Program-made: the position numbers and the translations under genes
Source: a virus
IMG/VR virus record: IMGVR_UViG_3300010885_001264
Location: 1-20,330 of that record
Strand: one strand, 5' to 3'
DNA length: 20,330 bases
Shown here: positions 1 through 5,583 of the stretch, piece by piece
Layout of the letters: each line of letters opens with the position of its first letter
Position numbering within the stretch: position 1 is the first letter of the stretch
Notes under the pieces: generated by a model
Told to the model about the DNA's origin: nothing
Database searches by the model: none
What the model saw: only the letters and a program-made list of their open reading frames with translations

Positions 1-402
1 GGTCATGGTGGATTTGGAGTTGAAATTCCTTGGATGGCTGGAATTACTGGTAGCACTTGGTTTTGTGGTGGCGGCGGTGCGGCTGCTAATGATACTGGCG
101 GGCTTGGAAATATGGGAATTGGTTTTGGTGTAACAACGGTTGCTGGTGCTGGTAGTGGTGCTGGTAGTGTTGCTACATCTTATAATTCCGTTTCTATATA
201 TAATGGAAGTGCAAACCAAGGCGGTGGTGGTGGTTCTACTAGTGCTAATGGTTCGGCTTGTAATGGCGGCTCAGGAATTGTTATTGTTCGTTACCCAGAT
301 ACTTATAATGCCGCCGCTTCTACAACTGGTAGCCCAACAATTACTGTTGCAAATGGATATAGAACTTATATGTTCTTATCTTCAGGCACTATTACATTCT
401 AG
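1..402 (+). CDS. Glycine-rich tail fibre protein, C-terminal part (5' truncated by window edge)
   Basis: The reading frame is open from base 1, so the ATG at 34 is internal and the real start lies left of the window. The visible 133 residues are very rich in Gly, Ala, Ser and Thr and contain long glycine runs. They end with the pattern GGSGIVIVRYPD, then a short beta-like tail with TGSPTITV and a final SGTITF. I know this ending from C-termini of glycine-rich tail fibre and adhesin proteins in aquatic phages; the assignment is from memory of that pattern, not from a search. The likely role is receptor contact at the fibre tip. The next gene starts 8 bases after the stop, and its ribosome binding site overlaps the TAG. 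Position beside other fibre and collar genes supports a tail role. Confidence 0.75.
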   Translation, partial: GHGGFGVEIPWMAGITGSTWFCGGGGAAANDTGGLGNMGIGFGVTTVAGAGSGAGSVATSYNSVSIYNGSANQGGGGGSTSANGSACNGGSGIVIVRYPDTYNAAASTTGSPTITVANGYRTYMFLSSGTITF

Positions 403-410
403 GAATAAAT

Positions 411-794
411 ATGACACATTTTGCAAAAATTGAAAATGGAATAGTTCTTCAAACAATTGTTGCTGAACAAAATGTTATTGATTCGGGTGTTTTTGGTGAC
501 CCCGACACATGGATTCAAACTTCTTACAATACACATAATAATCAACATCAATTAGGCGGTACACCATTGCGGGGTAATTTTGCTGGTGTTGGTGATATTT
601 ATGATGCGAAATATGATGTTTTTTATCGCCCTCAAGAATATGCAAGTTGGACTATGAATAAAAACACATGGACTTGGGAAGCACCTATTCCTTATCCTGA
701 TGACGGTAAATTTTATGCTTGGGATGAAGAACAAAAGAAATGGATTTTATTTCCAACGGCATCAACTGGTTCAATTCCAATGACAAGAGTATAA
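411..794 (+). CDS. Conserved phage protein of unknown function (tail-fibre neighbour)
   Basis: This is a 127-residue protein with no signal peptide or membrane segment. It is rich in Trp, Tyr and Asp. The central part (YNTHNNQH, then NFAGVGDIYD) and the later part (YASWTMNKNTWTWEAPIPYPDDGK, split here as YASW, TWTWEAPIP and YPDDGK, then a YAWDEE stretch) match a small family I recall in cyanophage and other aquatic phage tail regions. No function is established that I know of. Its aromatic, beta-prone composition and its position directly after the fibre gene suggest a virion or fibre accessory protein, which is inference. The start at 411 is supported by AGGAA at 401-405, overlapping the stop of the previous gene. 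The next ATG follows the stop by one base, so translation is probably coupled. Confidence 0.8.
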   Translation: MTHFAKIENGIVLQTIVAEQNVIDSGVFGDPDTWIQTSYNTHNNQHQLGGTPLRGNFAGVGDIYDAKYDVFYRPQEYASWTMNKNTWTWEAPIPYPDDGKFYAWDEEQKKWILFPTASTGSIPMTRV

Positions 795-795
795 A

Positions 796-1131
796 ATGAA
801 TAATCAACCTATTGTCAATATCGGAATGGTAGCAAATGTTTATATCAGGTCAATGATTTTTGCTGAGGCTGGTGACTGTGAACAATGCCATAAACATACG
901 TTTGACCATATAACTTTGTTGGCTAAAGGTTCTGTAAAAGTAATTAGTGAAGGCGTAGAAACAATATTTAATGCACCGCATATGATTTTTATACCTAAAG
1001 ACAAAAACCATGAATTAATTGCTTTAGAAAAAGATACGTTAGCTTACTGTATTCATGGTATTCGTGAAAAAGATACGGGCGATATTGTTGATGCAAGCAT
1101 GATGGTTAACTACCAAAATACAATTATTTAA
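796..1131 (+). CDS. Small cupin-fold protein (first of three)
   Basis: This 111-residue protein has the layout of a single cupin barrel. Motif 1 is CHKHTFDHITLLAKG, giving H32, H34 and H38; motif 2 is FIPKDKNHELIA, giving H72. The HxHxxxH plus downstream His set can form a mononuclear metal site, with His where many cupins have Glu. The short beta strands between them (SVKVISEG, ETIFNAP) fit the fold. The size suits a stand-alone cupin without an extra catalytic domain. Its substrate cannot be read from sequence; possible roles are virion decoration, sugar binding or an enzyme acting on host metabolites. It sits between two tail-region genes and starts one base after the previous stop. Two further cupins lie at 3811 and 8556. 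Confidence 0.8.
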   Translation: MNNQPIVNIGMVANVYIRSMIFAEAGDCEQCHKHTFDHITLLAKGSVKVISEGVETIFNAPHMIFIPKDKNHELIALEKDTLAYCIHGIREKDTGDIVDASMMVNYQNTII

Positions 1132-1165
1132 AGCATTAGTAGGATAAATTTTAAAGGAAGAAAAT

Positions 1166-2065
1166 ATGTTCGGAATAACTGCCTTTGCCCAGTCGCCCTA
1201 CGCTGCGTTAGGTGGTAATGCTTATTCTTTAAGTATTTCAGAAAATGTTGGTTTAGCAGACTCTAGTACTCAAGCCTATAATTTTGCACAAAGTATTACT
1301 GAAAATTCAAATTTAGCCGATAGTGCTTTATATCCAGGTATCTTCCTTTCGTCTATTATTGAAGCTTCTACTTTAGCGGACTCTAGTACTCAGTTATCAG
1401 CATACTTACAATCATTATCAGAAAACTTTAACCCAAACAACAACCAAACAATTACTGCTGGGTTTAGCTCATCTATCGCAGAAAACGTTAATTTAGCAGA
1501 TTTAAGCGTACAGTATTTTGCCGCTCAACAGACGGATACTGAAAACGTAGTTTTAGGGGATTCAAGCACTCAAGCATCAACTTTTTTACAGAGTTTAACC
1601 GAAAACTTTAATTTAGCAGATACACCAACAATAACAGCACAATTTATTACATCTCTTTCAGAGGCAACTTCATTAGCAGACGTAATAGCTATAGCTGCGC
1701 AGTTTAAACCAAGTATTACCGAAGATGTTACTGTAGCGGCTAGTTATCTTGCCGGATTAGTTCTTTTATTTTCCATTACAGAGAACTTTGGTATTGCCGA
1801 TAGTAATACTGCAACAGCCCAATTTTTAGAATCTATTGCAGAAAACGTTAATTTAGCAGATACCCCTGCAACCCAATTTGCATTTTTACAGTCTATTACA
1901 GAGAATTTTATGATTGCAGACTTTAATAATGTCGTAGGATGGATTAAAATTAATGATAACCAGACTGTTACATGGAACGCTATAAACAACGCAAGTTCAG
2001 TTACTTGGACTAATATCGGCAATAATCAGACCCCAAATTGGGTTATAATCAATGATAATCAATGA
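1166..2065 (+). CDS. Repeat protein built of twelve 20-residue SITENxxLAD units
   Basis: The 299-residue product has a short N-terminus (MFGITAFAQSPYAALGG), then twelve consecutive units of exactly 20 residues (residues 23-262), then an 11-residue-period tail with Trp (residues 259-299). The unit consensus is about S-[IL]-[TSA]-E-N-x-x-L-A-D-[ST] followed by a variable stretch ending in a [YF]-[LA]-[QS] type pattern. Unit 9 has lost the LAD core (it reads VAA there) and unit 4 has PNNN in that place. No membrane segment or enzyme motif is visible. I recall similar SISENVTLAD repeat proteins in tail regions of uncultured aquatic phages, without known function. A fibrous or adhesive virion role is likely but inferred. 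The start is supported by AAAGGAAG at about 1153-1160. Confidence 0.85.
   Translation: MFGITAFAQSPYAALGGNAYSLSISENVGLADSSTQAYNFAQSITENSNLADSALYPGIFLSSIIEASTLADSSTQLSAYLQSLSENFNPNNNQTITAGFSSSIAENVNLADLSVQYFAAQQTDTENVVLGDSSTQASTFLQSLTENFNLADTPTITAQFITSLSEATSLADVIAIAAQFKPSITEDVTVAASYLAGLVLLFSITENFGIADSNTATAQFLESIAENVNLADTPATQFAFLQSITENFMIADFNNVVGWIKINDNQTVTWNAINNASSVTWTNIGNNQTPNWVIINDNQ
1232..1951 (+). repeat. Twelve in-frame tandem 60-bp units (20 codons each)
   Basis: Twelve units of 60 bases run head to tail without any length change, starting at 1232. Units 5 and 11 share an exact 24-base stretch covering AENVNLAD (1478-1501 and 1838-1861), 360 bases apart. Units 1 and 3 share the ACTCTAGTACTCA stretch. 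Units diverge otherwise, mostly in the second half. This is a coding repeat, not a CRISPR array, because the whole period is open in one frame. Confidence 0.9.
1940..2062 (+). repeat. Short Trp repeat at the C-terminus of the repeat protein (period 33 bp)
   Basis: Residues 259-299 read as three units of 11 residues (WIKINDNQTVT, WNAINNASSVT, WTNIGNNQTPN) and a final partial unit WVIINDNQ. Trp is at position 1 and Ile at position 4 of each unit, and Asn/Gln/Ser/Thr fill the turn. The alternation suggests stacked beta strands or turns, as in a solenoid tip. Confidence 0.8.
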
Positions 2066-2075
2066 GGATTAAACA

Positions 2076-2663
2076 ATGTCATCAACCTATTCAACCAATC
2101 TAAGAACAGAACTAATTGGTTCGGGTGACCAATCCGGCACTTGGGGCAATACTACCAACGGTACTTTAGGTTCAATCCTAGAACAAGCAATTGCTGGTGT
2201 TTCAGGAGGTCCTTATATAGGTGGTACATATCCAGTTGTTAACTTCCCAACCGATGCAGATATTACTCTGACTGCCAATAATGGCTCAGTAGACCAATCA
2301 AGAAGTATGGTTTTAGTGATAACAAGTTCGGGTAGTTTAACTGCAACCCGTAACGTGATTGCCCCATCAAGTGCAAGTAAAGTTTATATTATTAAGAACT
2401 CCACAACTGGAGGACAAAGCATACAGATTAAATACTCTACAGGTACAGGGGTTACAGTTGGTAACGGAGCAACGGCGTTTGTTTATGGTGATGGAACTAA
2501 TTTTTACGGGGCCATAACAAGTTTATCAAATTCAACAGGTTGGTCAGTAACACCTAATGGCACAAAACTTTATTTTAACTATAGCGGTACTAATGTGGCT
2601 TCACTGGATAGTTCAGGAAACTTAATTACATTGGGCAGTCATACTGCTGGTGGAACACCTTAA
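2076..2663 (+). CDS. Conserved phage virion-associated protein (STYSTNLR...TELIGSGDQSGTWG family)
   Basis: A 195-residue protein whose N-terminus reads SSTYSTNLRTELIGSGDQSG followed by TWGNTTNGTLGSILEQAI. I recall this N-terminal pattern as frequent in tail-fibre regions of aquatic phages, annotated only as hypothetical or tail protein. The rest is rich in Thr, Ser, Gly and Val with alternating hydrophobic residues, consistent with beta structure, and there is no membrane segment. The C-terminus (FNYSGTNVASLDSSGNLITLGSHT..., cut here) resembles fibre-type beta-helix repeats. The start is supported by GAGGA at 2064-2068, overlapping the previous stop. The following collar-type fibre gene begins 10 bases after its stop, so both are probably co-translated parts of the adsorption apparatus; that is inference. 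Confidence 0.8.
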   Translation: MSSTYSTNLRTELIGSGDQSGTWGNTTNGTLGSILEQAIAGVSGGPYIGGTYPVVNFPTDADITLTANNGSVDQSRSMVLVITSSGSLTATRNVIAPSSASKVYIIKNSTTGGQSIQIKYSTGTGVTVGNGATAFVYGDGTNFYGAITSLSNSTGWSVTPNGTKLYFNYSGTNVASLDSSGNLITLGSHTAGGTP

Positions 2664-2673
2664 GGGGATTTAA

Positions 2674-3180
2674 ATGGCAACGTCTTTAACAAACACTGGA
2701 GTAACATTTCCAGATGCAACAACTCAAACAACTGCGGCTAGTGCATCAATTCCAGCAGGTTCTGTAGTTTTATTTTATCAAGCAGCAGCACCTACAGGCT
2801 GGACACAAGTTACAACTTTAAATGATTACGATTTACGATTGGTAAGTGGTACTGGTGGTGGTACTGGTGGAACAACTGCTTATTCAACTGTATTTGCTAA
2901 TCAAACACCTACTATTACAACAAGTGGATTGAGTGCAGGAGCAACAACTTTATCAACTGCTCAAATACCAAGTCATCTTCATGGTATATCCATTTATACT
3001 GGTTGTTGCGGCTCCGGTACTTCTATATCTTCTGTTGCGGGTCCGGGTGGTGGTACTTTTAACTCAAATTCAGCAGGGGGTGGGGGTTCTCACACTCACA
3101 CCATTGCAGGTTCAGCAACATCTTCAGTAATTACTTTAAATGTCAGATATGCCAACATTATTTTATGCAGTAAGAATTAA
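2674..3180 (+). CDS. Tail-collar / short tail fibre-like protein with HxH metal motifs
   Basis: A 168-residue protein. The segment IPAGSVVLFYQAAAPTGWTQ (residues about 26-45) matches the start of phage tail-collar domains, where a fibre protein is described as AGxVxxFxxxxAPxGWxxx. It is followed by the LRLVSGTGGGTGGT region. Two His pairs are present: H101-L-H103 in PSHLHG and H140-T-H142 in SHTHT. The C-terminus NVRYANIILCSKN matches the conserved end of this family. In T4 gp12 and gp37, HxH motifs at the fibre tip bind zinc or iron in a trimer, so a trimeric metal-bound receptor-binding tip is likely here by family analogy. The start is supported by AAGGGGA at 2662-2668, overlapping the previous stop. 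Confidence 0.85.
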   Translation: MATSLTNTGVTFPDATTQTTAASASIPAGSVVLFYQAAAPTGWTQVTTLNDYDLRLVSGTGGGTGGTTAYSTVFANQTPTITTSGLSAGATTLSTAQIPSHLHGISIYTGCCGSGTSISSVAGPGGGTFNSNSAGGGGSHTHTIAGSATSSVITLNVRYANIILCSKN

Positions 3181-3194
3181 AATAGGATAAAAAA

Positions 3195-3506
3195 ATGAAA
3201 TTAGAATCTAAATCAAATTGTCCATTAAATAATTTTGAACCATGTAAATTATGGGAATGTTCATGGTTTATTGAAATTAAAGGTTCACATCCTCAAACTG
3301 GAACAGAAATTAATGATTGGGGATGTGCTATAGCTTGGATGCCTGTTATGTTAATTGATAATGCAAGACAACAACATTCAACAACATCAGCAGTAGAAAG
3401 TTTTAGAAATGAAATGGTTAAGGCTAATGAAACCTCGCAAAAGATTTTAATTGAAGCAGCAAAAATAACGCATGACGAACCTACATATATTGGGAGTAAT
3501 AAATGA
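3195..3506 (+). CDS. Small four-cysteine phage protein of unknown function
   Basis: A 103-residue soluble protein. The N-terminus carries C9, C17 and C22 in the pattern CPLNNFEPCKLWECSWF, and C44 lies in DWGCAIAWMP. The spacing C-x7-C-x4-C-x21-C could bind a metal ion or an iron-sulfur cluster; this is inference. The second half (NARQQHSTTSAVESFRNEMVKANETSQ..., cut here) is an amphipathic helix. I recall close relatives as hypothetical proteins in aquatic phages, with the same cysteines and the VESFRNEMVKANE stretch. No signal peptide is present, so the cysteines should stay reduced or metal-bound in the cytoplasm. The start has AGGA at 3184-3187. Its stop overlaps the next ATG (ATGA at 3503), which implies coupling. 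Confidence 0.8.
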   Translation: MKLESKSNCPLNNFEPCKLWECSWFIEIKGSHPQTGTEINDWGCAIAWMPVMLIDNARQQHSTTSAVESFRNEMVKANETSQKILIEAAKITHDEPTYIGSNK

Positions 3507-3814
3507 ATTTAACAATTATTAATGAAGATAATGCTGTATATGTTGATGGCATTGCTTTAGCGGGATTAAATTTATCTACAACAGGAATACCTGATAATGT
3601 TCATGCTTTGCAATGGAAAACTAATTTAGGGTGGATTGAGTTTAAAGAAAATTCTAATTTTTCTAAAGACCAAAATGAAATAATTAACGAATTACCTATT
3701 TGGGCTAATAATTGTGTCAATGTTTATAATGCAAAAATATTAGAAATACAAACCCAACAGGCTCGATTAGCTTCACAACCACAACCCATATCTACTGGAA
3801 CTCAAACACTATGA
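3503..3814 (+). CDS. Small conserved phage protein of unknown function
   Basis: A 103-residue protein without cysteines of note or membrane segments. The N-terminal part (NLTIINEDNAVYVDGIALAG) and the block GIPDNVHALQWK, then GWIEFKENSNF, are patterns I recall from small phage proteins near tail fibres; no function is known to me. The N-terminal half is beta-like, and the second half (LPIWANNCVNVYNAKILEIQ) is helical, ending in a Gln/Pro/Thr-rich tail. It overlaps both neighbours by four bases (ATGA at 3503 and at 3811), with GGGAG at 3492-3496 as its binding site. This makes a translationally coupled trio with the four-cysteine protein and the second cupin, so the three may act together. Confidence 0.8.
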   Translation: MNLTIINEDNAVYVDGIALAGLNLSTTGIPDNVHALQWKTNLGWIEFKENSNFSKDQNEIINELPIWANNCVNVYNAKILEIQTQQARLASQPQPISTGTQTL

Positions 3815-4116
3815 GTCAAATAATCCCCCAAAGTAAAGTAATAGCCGCACCTCCAGCACATAGCCTTACTTATGATGGTACAACTTTAAATATATTTCAC
3901 GTTAATAAAGGTGAGGGATTACCTGCTCATAATCATCAATTTGCTCATGCAACTATGTGTATGGCTGGTTCTTGTGTAGTTCGTAAAGATAGTAAAGAAT
4001 TAGTTATGACTAAAATGACGCAACCTGTAAATTTGGTTGCAAATGATTGGCATGAAATTGAAGCACTTGAAGATAACACAGTATTTGCTAATATGTTTGC
4101 TGAAGGTAAATATTAA
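3811..4116 (+). CDS. Small cupin-fold protein (second of three)
   Basis: A 101-residue single-domain cupin. Motif 1 is PAHNHQFAHATMCMAGS, giving H40, H42 and H46; motif 2 is ANDWHEIEALED, giving H81. This is the same HxHxxxH...H set as in the cupin at 796, although the two proteins are otherwise clearly different, so they look like distant relatives rather than a fresh duplication. The preceding strand (TLNIFHVNKGEG) and the following ones (SCVVRKDSKEL, TVFANMF) fit a small barrel. A metal-binding role is supported by the residues; the substrate is unknown. Translation is coupled to the previous gene through the ATGA at 3811-3814. It is the last gene before the lysis block. Confidence 0.8.
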   Translation: MSQIIPQSKVIAAPPAHSLTYDGTTLNIFHVNKGEGLPAHNHQFAHATMCMAGSCVVRKDSKELVMTKMTQPVNLVANDWHEIEALEDNTVFANMFAEGKY

Positions 4117-4122
4117 GGATTT

Positions 4123-4272
4123 ATGGATACTATAGACGTTTTAGCTAAAATTTGGCCCTTATTATTGGCATTTGTATCGCTAGTAATTGTGCTTGCTAAG
4201 ATTGATAATAAAGTAGCCGTACTAGAAGAAAAAGTTAAAACGTTGTTTGACCTATGGAATAAGAAAGATTAA
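4123..4272 (+). CDS. 49-residue membrane protein with C-terminal coil (lysis block)
   Basis: A short frame of 49 codons that fills an otherwise empty gap between the second cupin and the holin. Residues 8-25 (AKIWPLLLAFVSLVIVLA) form one membrane segment. Residues 26-49 (KIDNKVAVLEEKVKTLFDLW, then NKKD) form a charged amphipathic helix with heptad-like spacing. The layout of an N-terminal anchor then a coil is like a very short inner-membrane spanin or a small holin accessory; by length it is too short for a typical Rz, so a firm name is not possible. AAGGA at 4115-4119 lies only three bases before the ATG, which is tight. Its stop is two bases before the next ATG. It matches the direction and spacing of its neighbours, which supports a real gene. 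Confidence 0.75.
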   Translation: MDTIDVLAKIWPLLLAFVSLVIVLAKIDNKVAVLEEKVKTLFDLWNKKD

Positions 4273-4274
4273 GT

Positions 4275-4775
4275 ATGTCTTGGTTAGAACAAGTCGCTCC
4301 TACAATTGCAACAGCGCTCGGAGGTCCTTTAGCTGGGTTGGCGGTTACTGCTATTGCTAAAGTAATTGGCGTTGATGAAAAAGACGTTCAAGGCGTTATA
4401 GATAATGGTAAAATGTCTGCTGACCAAATTGCTCAACTTAAACTAGCGGAATTAGAATTTCAAAAACAAACAAATGAATTAGGTTTAAACTTTGAAAAGC
4501 TCGCTGTAGATGACCGTAAATCGGCTCGTGATATGCAAATCTCTACGCATAGTTTTGTACCTGCTATGTTATCTGTTTTAGTAGTTACAGCATGGGCAGT
4601 TATCCAATATTTTTTATTAACACATGTTATTGCTACTGAAATGCGAGAAATTATTATTCGTATATTAGGTACGCTAGATGCTGCATTAATGCTTGTCCTT
4701 TCTTTTTATTTTGGCTCTTCAAATTCTTCACAGGCTAAAGACAAAATGATTTATAACTCAGTGCCGTCAAAATGA
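4275..4775 (+). CDS. Holin-like membrane protein with three hydrophobic segments
   Basis: A 166-residue protein. The N-terminus has a moderately hydrophobic stretch (residues about 8-31, APTIATALGGPLAGLAVTAI...), a charged helical middle with VDDRKSARDMQ, then two clear membrane segments (about 93-118, FVPAMLSVLVVTAWAVIQYF, and about 128-150, ILGTLDAALMLVLSFYFGSS). The DRKSARDM element and the SFYFGSSNSSQAKDKMI ending are typical of the three-segment holin family related to gene transfer agent holins. The expected role is to open the inner membrane and release the endolysin encoded two genes downstream. It has no obvious separate binding site, so it is probably coupled to the gene before it. 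Its stop overlaps the next ATG (4772). Confidence 0.75.
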   Translation: MSWLEQVAPTIATALGGPLAGLAVTAIAKVIGVDEKDVQGVIDNGKMSADQIAQLKLAELEFQKQTNELGLNFEKLAVDDRKSARDMQISTHSFVPAMLSVLVVTAWAVIQYFLLTHVIATEMREIIIRILGTLDAALMLVLSFYFGSSNSSQAKDKMIYNSVPSK

Positions 4776-4987
4776 CAAAAGAACAATTGGCTACTTGGGT
4801 TACATTAATAGCTACATTTACTTTGTCTATAACCGTTTTATCTATGGTGGGTGTATTTATGTTTGGGTTTTTTGACGATAAAGTAGAAAATCAAAAGTTG
4901 TTTGAAATTGTTGGACCTGCGTTTCAAACGGTTGTAGGTGGTTTTATTGGATTAATTACAGGCATCAAAATAGGAGCAGACGCATGA
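4772..4987 (+). CDS. Small two-segment membrane protein (holin or antiholin candidate)
   Basis: A 71-residue protein with two membrane segments: residues about 8-33 (ATWVTLIATFTLSITVLSMV and onward) and about 46-67 (VGPAFQTVVGGFIGLITGIK). A short charged loop (DDKVENQK) lies between them. I do not recognise a named family. Its ATG overlaps the holin-like gene by four bases, and its stop overlaps the endolysin ATG by four bases, so all three are coupled. That placement suggests a lysis-timing role such as a second holin or an antiholin, which is inference only. Confidence 0.75.
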   Translation: MTKEQLATWVTLIATFTLSITVLSMVGVFMFGFFDDKVENQKLFEIVGPAFQTVVGGFIGLITGIKIGADA

Positions 4988-5580
4988 TTACATCTGAGCA
5001 ATTACAAAAATTTGGTATTGATGCTAAATGGTTACAGCCGTTAAACGATACATTTGAAAAGTTTGAAATTAATACGCCAGCAAGAATGGCTAGTTTTATT
5101 GGTCAGTGTATGCTTGAGTCAGGCAACTTTAATCATTTAGAAGAAAACCTTAATTACTCAGCGGTAAGAATTACGCAAGTCTGGCCCAGAATATCTTTAG
5201 TTAATGCGCAAAACGCAGTAGCTAAGGGTAAACCCGCTATTGCAGAATTAATCTACGGGCATCGTTCTGATTTAGGTAATACTAAAGATGGTGACGGCGG
5301 TTTATTTTTTGGCAGAGGCATCATCCAGTTGACTGGACGTGCAAATTATACGGCGTTTGCTAATGCAATTGGAAAACCTGAAATAGTGGAAAACCCTAGT
5401 TTAGTAGCAACACCTGAGTATGCTTGTTTAAGTGCTGGCTGGTTTTGGAATACAAGGCATTTAAACGACTATGCAGATAAAGCAGATTACGATACTATGA
5501 CTAAACGTATTAATGGTGGTGTATTAGGACTTGCGGAACGCAAAGCAAACATCAGCAAAGTATTAACCATATTAGGGTAA
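4984..5580 (+). CDS. GH19-type endolysin (chitinase-like peptidoglycan hydrolase)
   Basis: A 198-residue protein that looks like a complete glycoside hydrolase family 19 domain. The catalytic Glu is probably E45 in MLESGNF, and the second acidic residue E54 lies in LEENLNYSA. The signature FGRGIIQLTGRANY is at about residues 109-122, with G110, R111 and Q115. The later AGWFWNTRHLNDYADK and the TKRINGG stretch are family hallmarks. GH19 phage enzymes cleave the glycan strand of peptidoglycan to lyse the host. No signal peptide or membrane anchor is present, so export should depend on the holin upstream. A cell-wall-binding domain is not visible. The start has AGGAG at 4972-4976 and overlaps the previous stop. 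Confidence 0.92.
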   Translation: MITSEQLQKFGIDAKWLQPLNDTFEKFEINTPARMASFIGQCMLESGNFNHLEENLNYSAVRITQVWPRISLVNAQNAVAKGKPAIAELIYGHRSDLGNTKDGDGGLFFGRGIIQLTGRANYTAFANAIGKPEIVENPSLVATPEYACLSAGWFWNTRHLNDYADKADYDTMTKRINGGVLGLAERKANISKVLTILG

Positions 5581-5583
5581 ACC

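Noticed and set aside
34-36. ATG at 34 as the start of the first gene
   Set aside because: The frame is open to base 1 and the upstream codons are already glycine-rich in the same style, so this Met is internal.
140-433. 97-codon Val/Leu-rich ORF
   Set aside because: It is the shifted frame of a glycine-rich gene (GGT read as GTG or TGG) and has no binding site.
1232-1951. CRISPR array suggested by the 60-bp period
   Set aside because: The whole period is open in one frame, has no palindromic repeat, and shows coding-type divergence.
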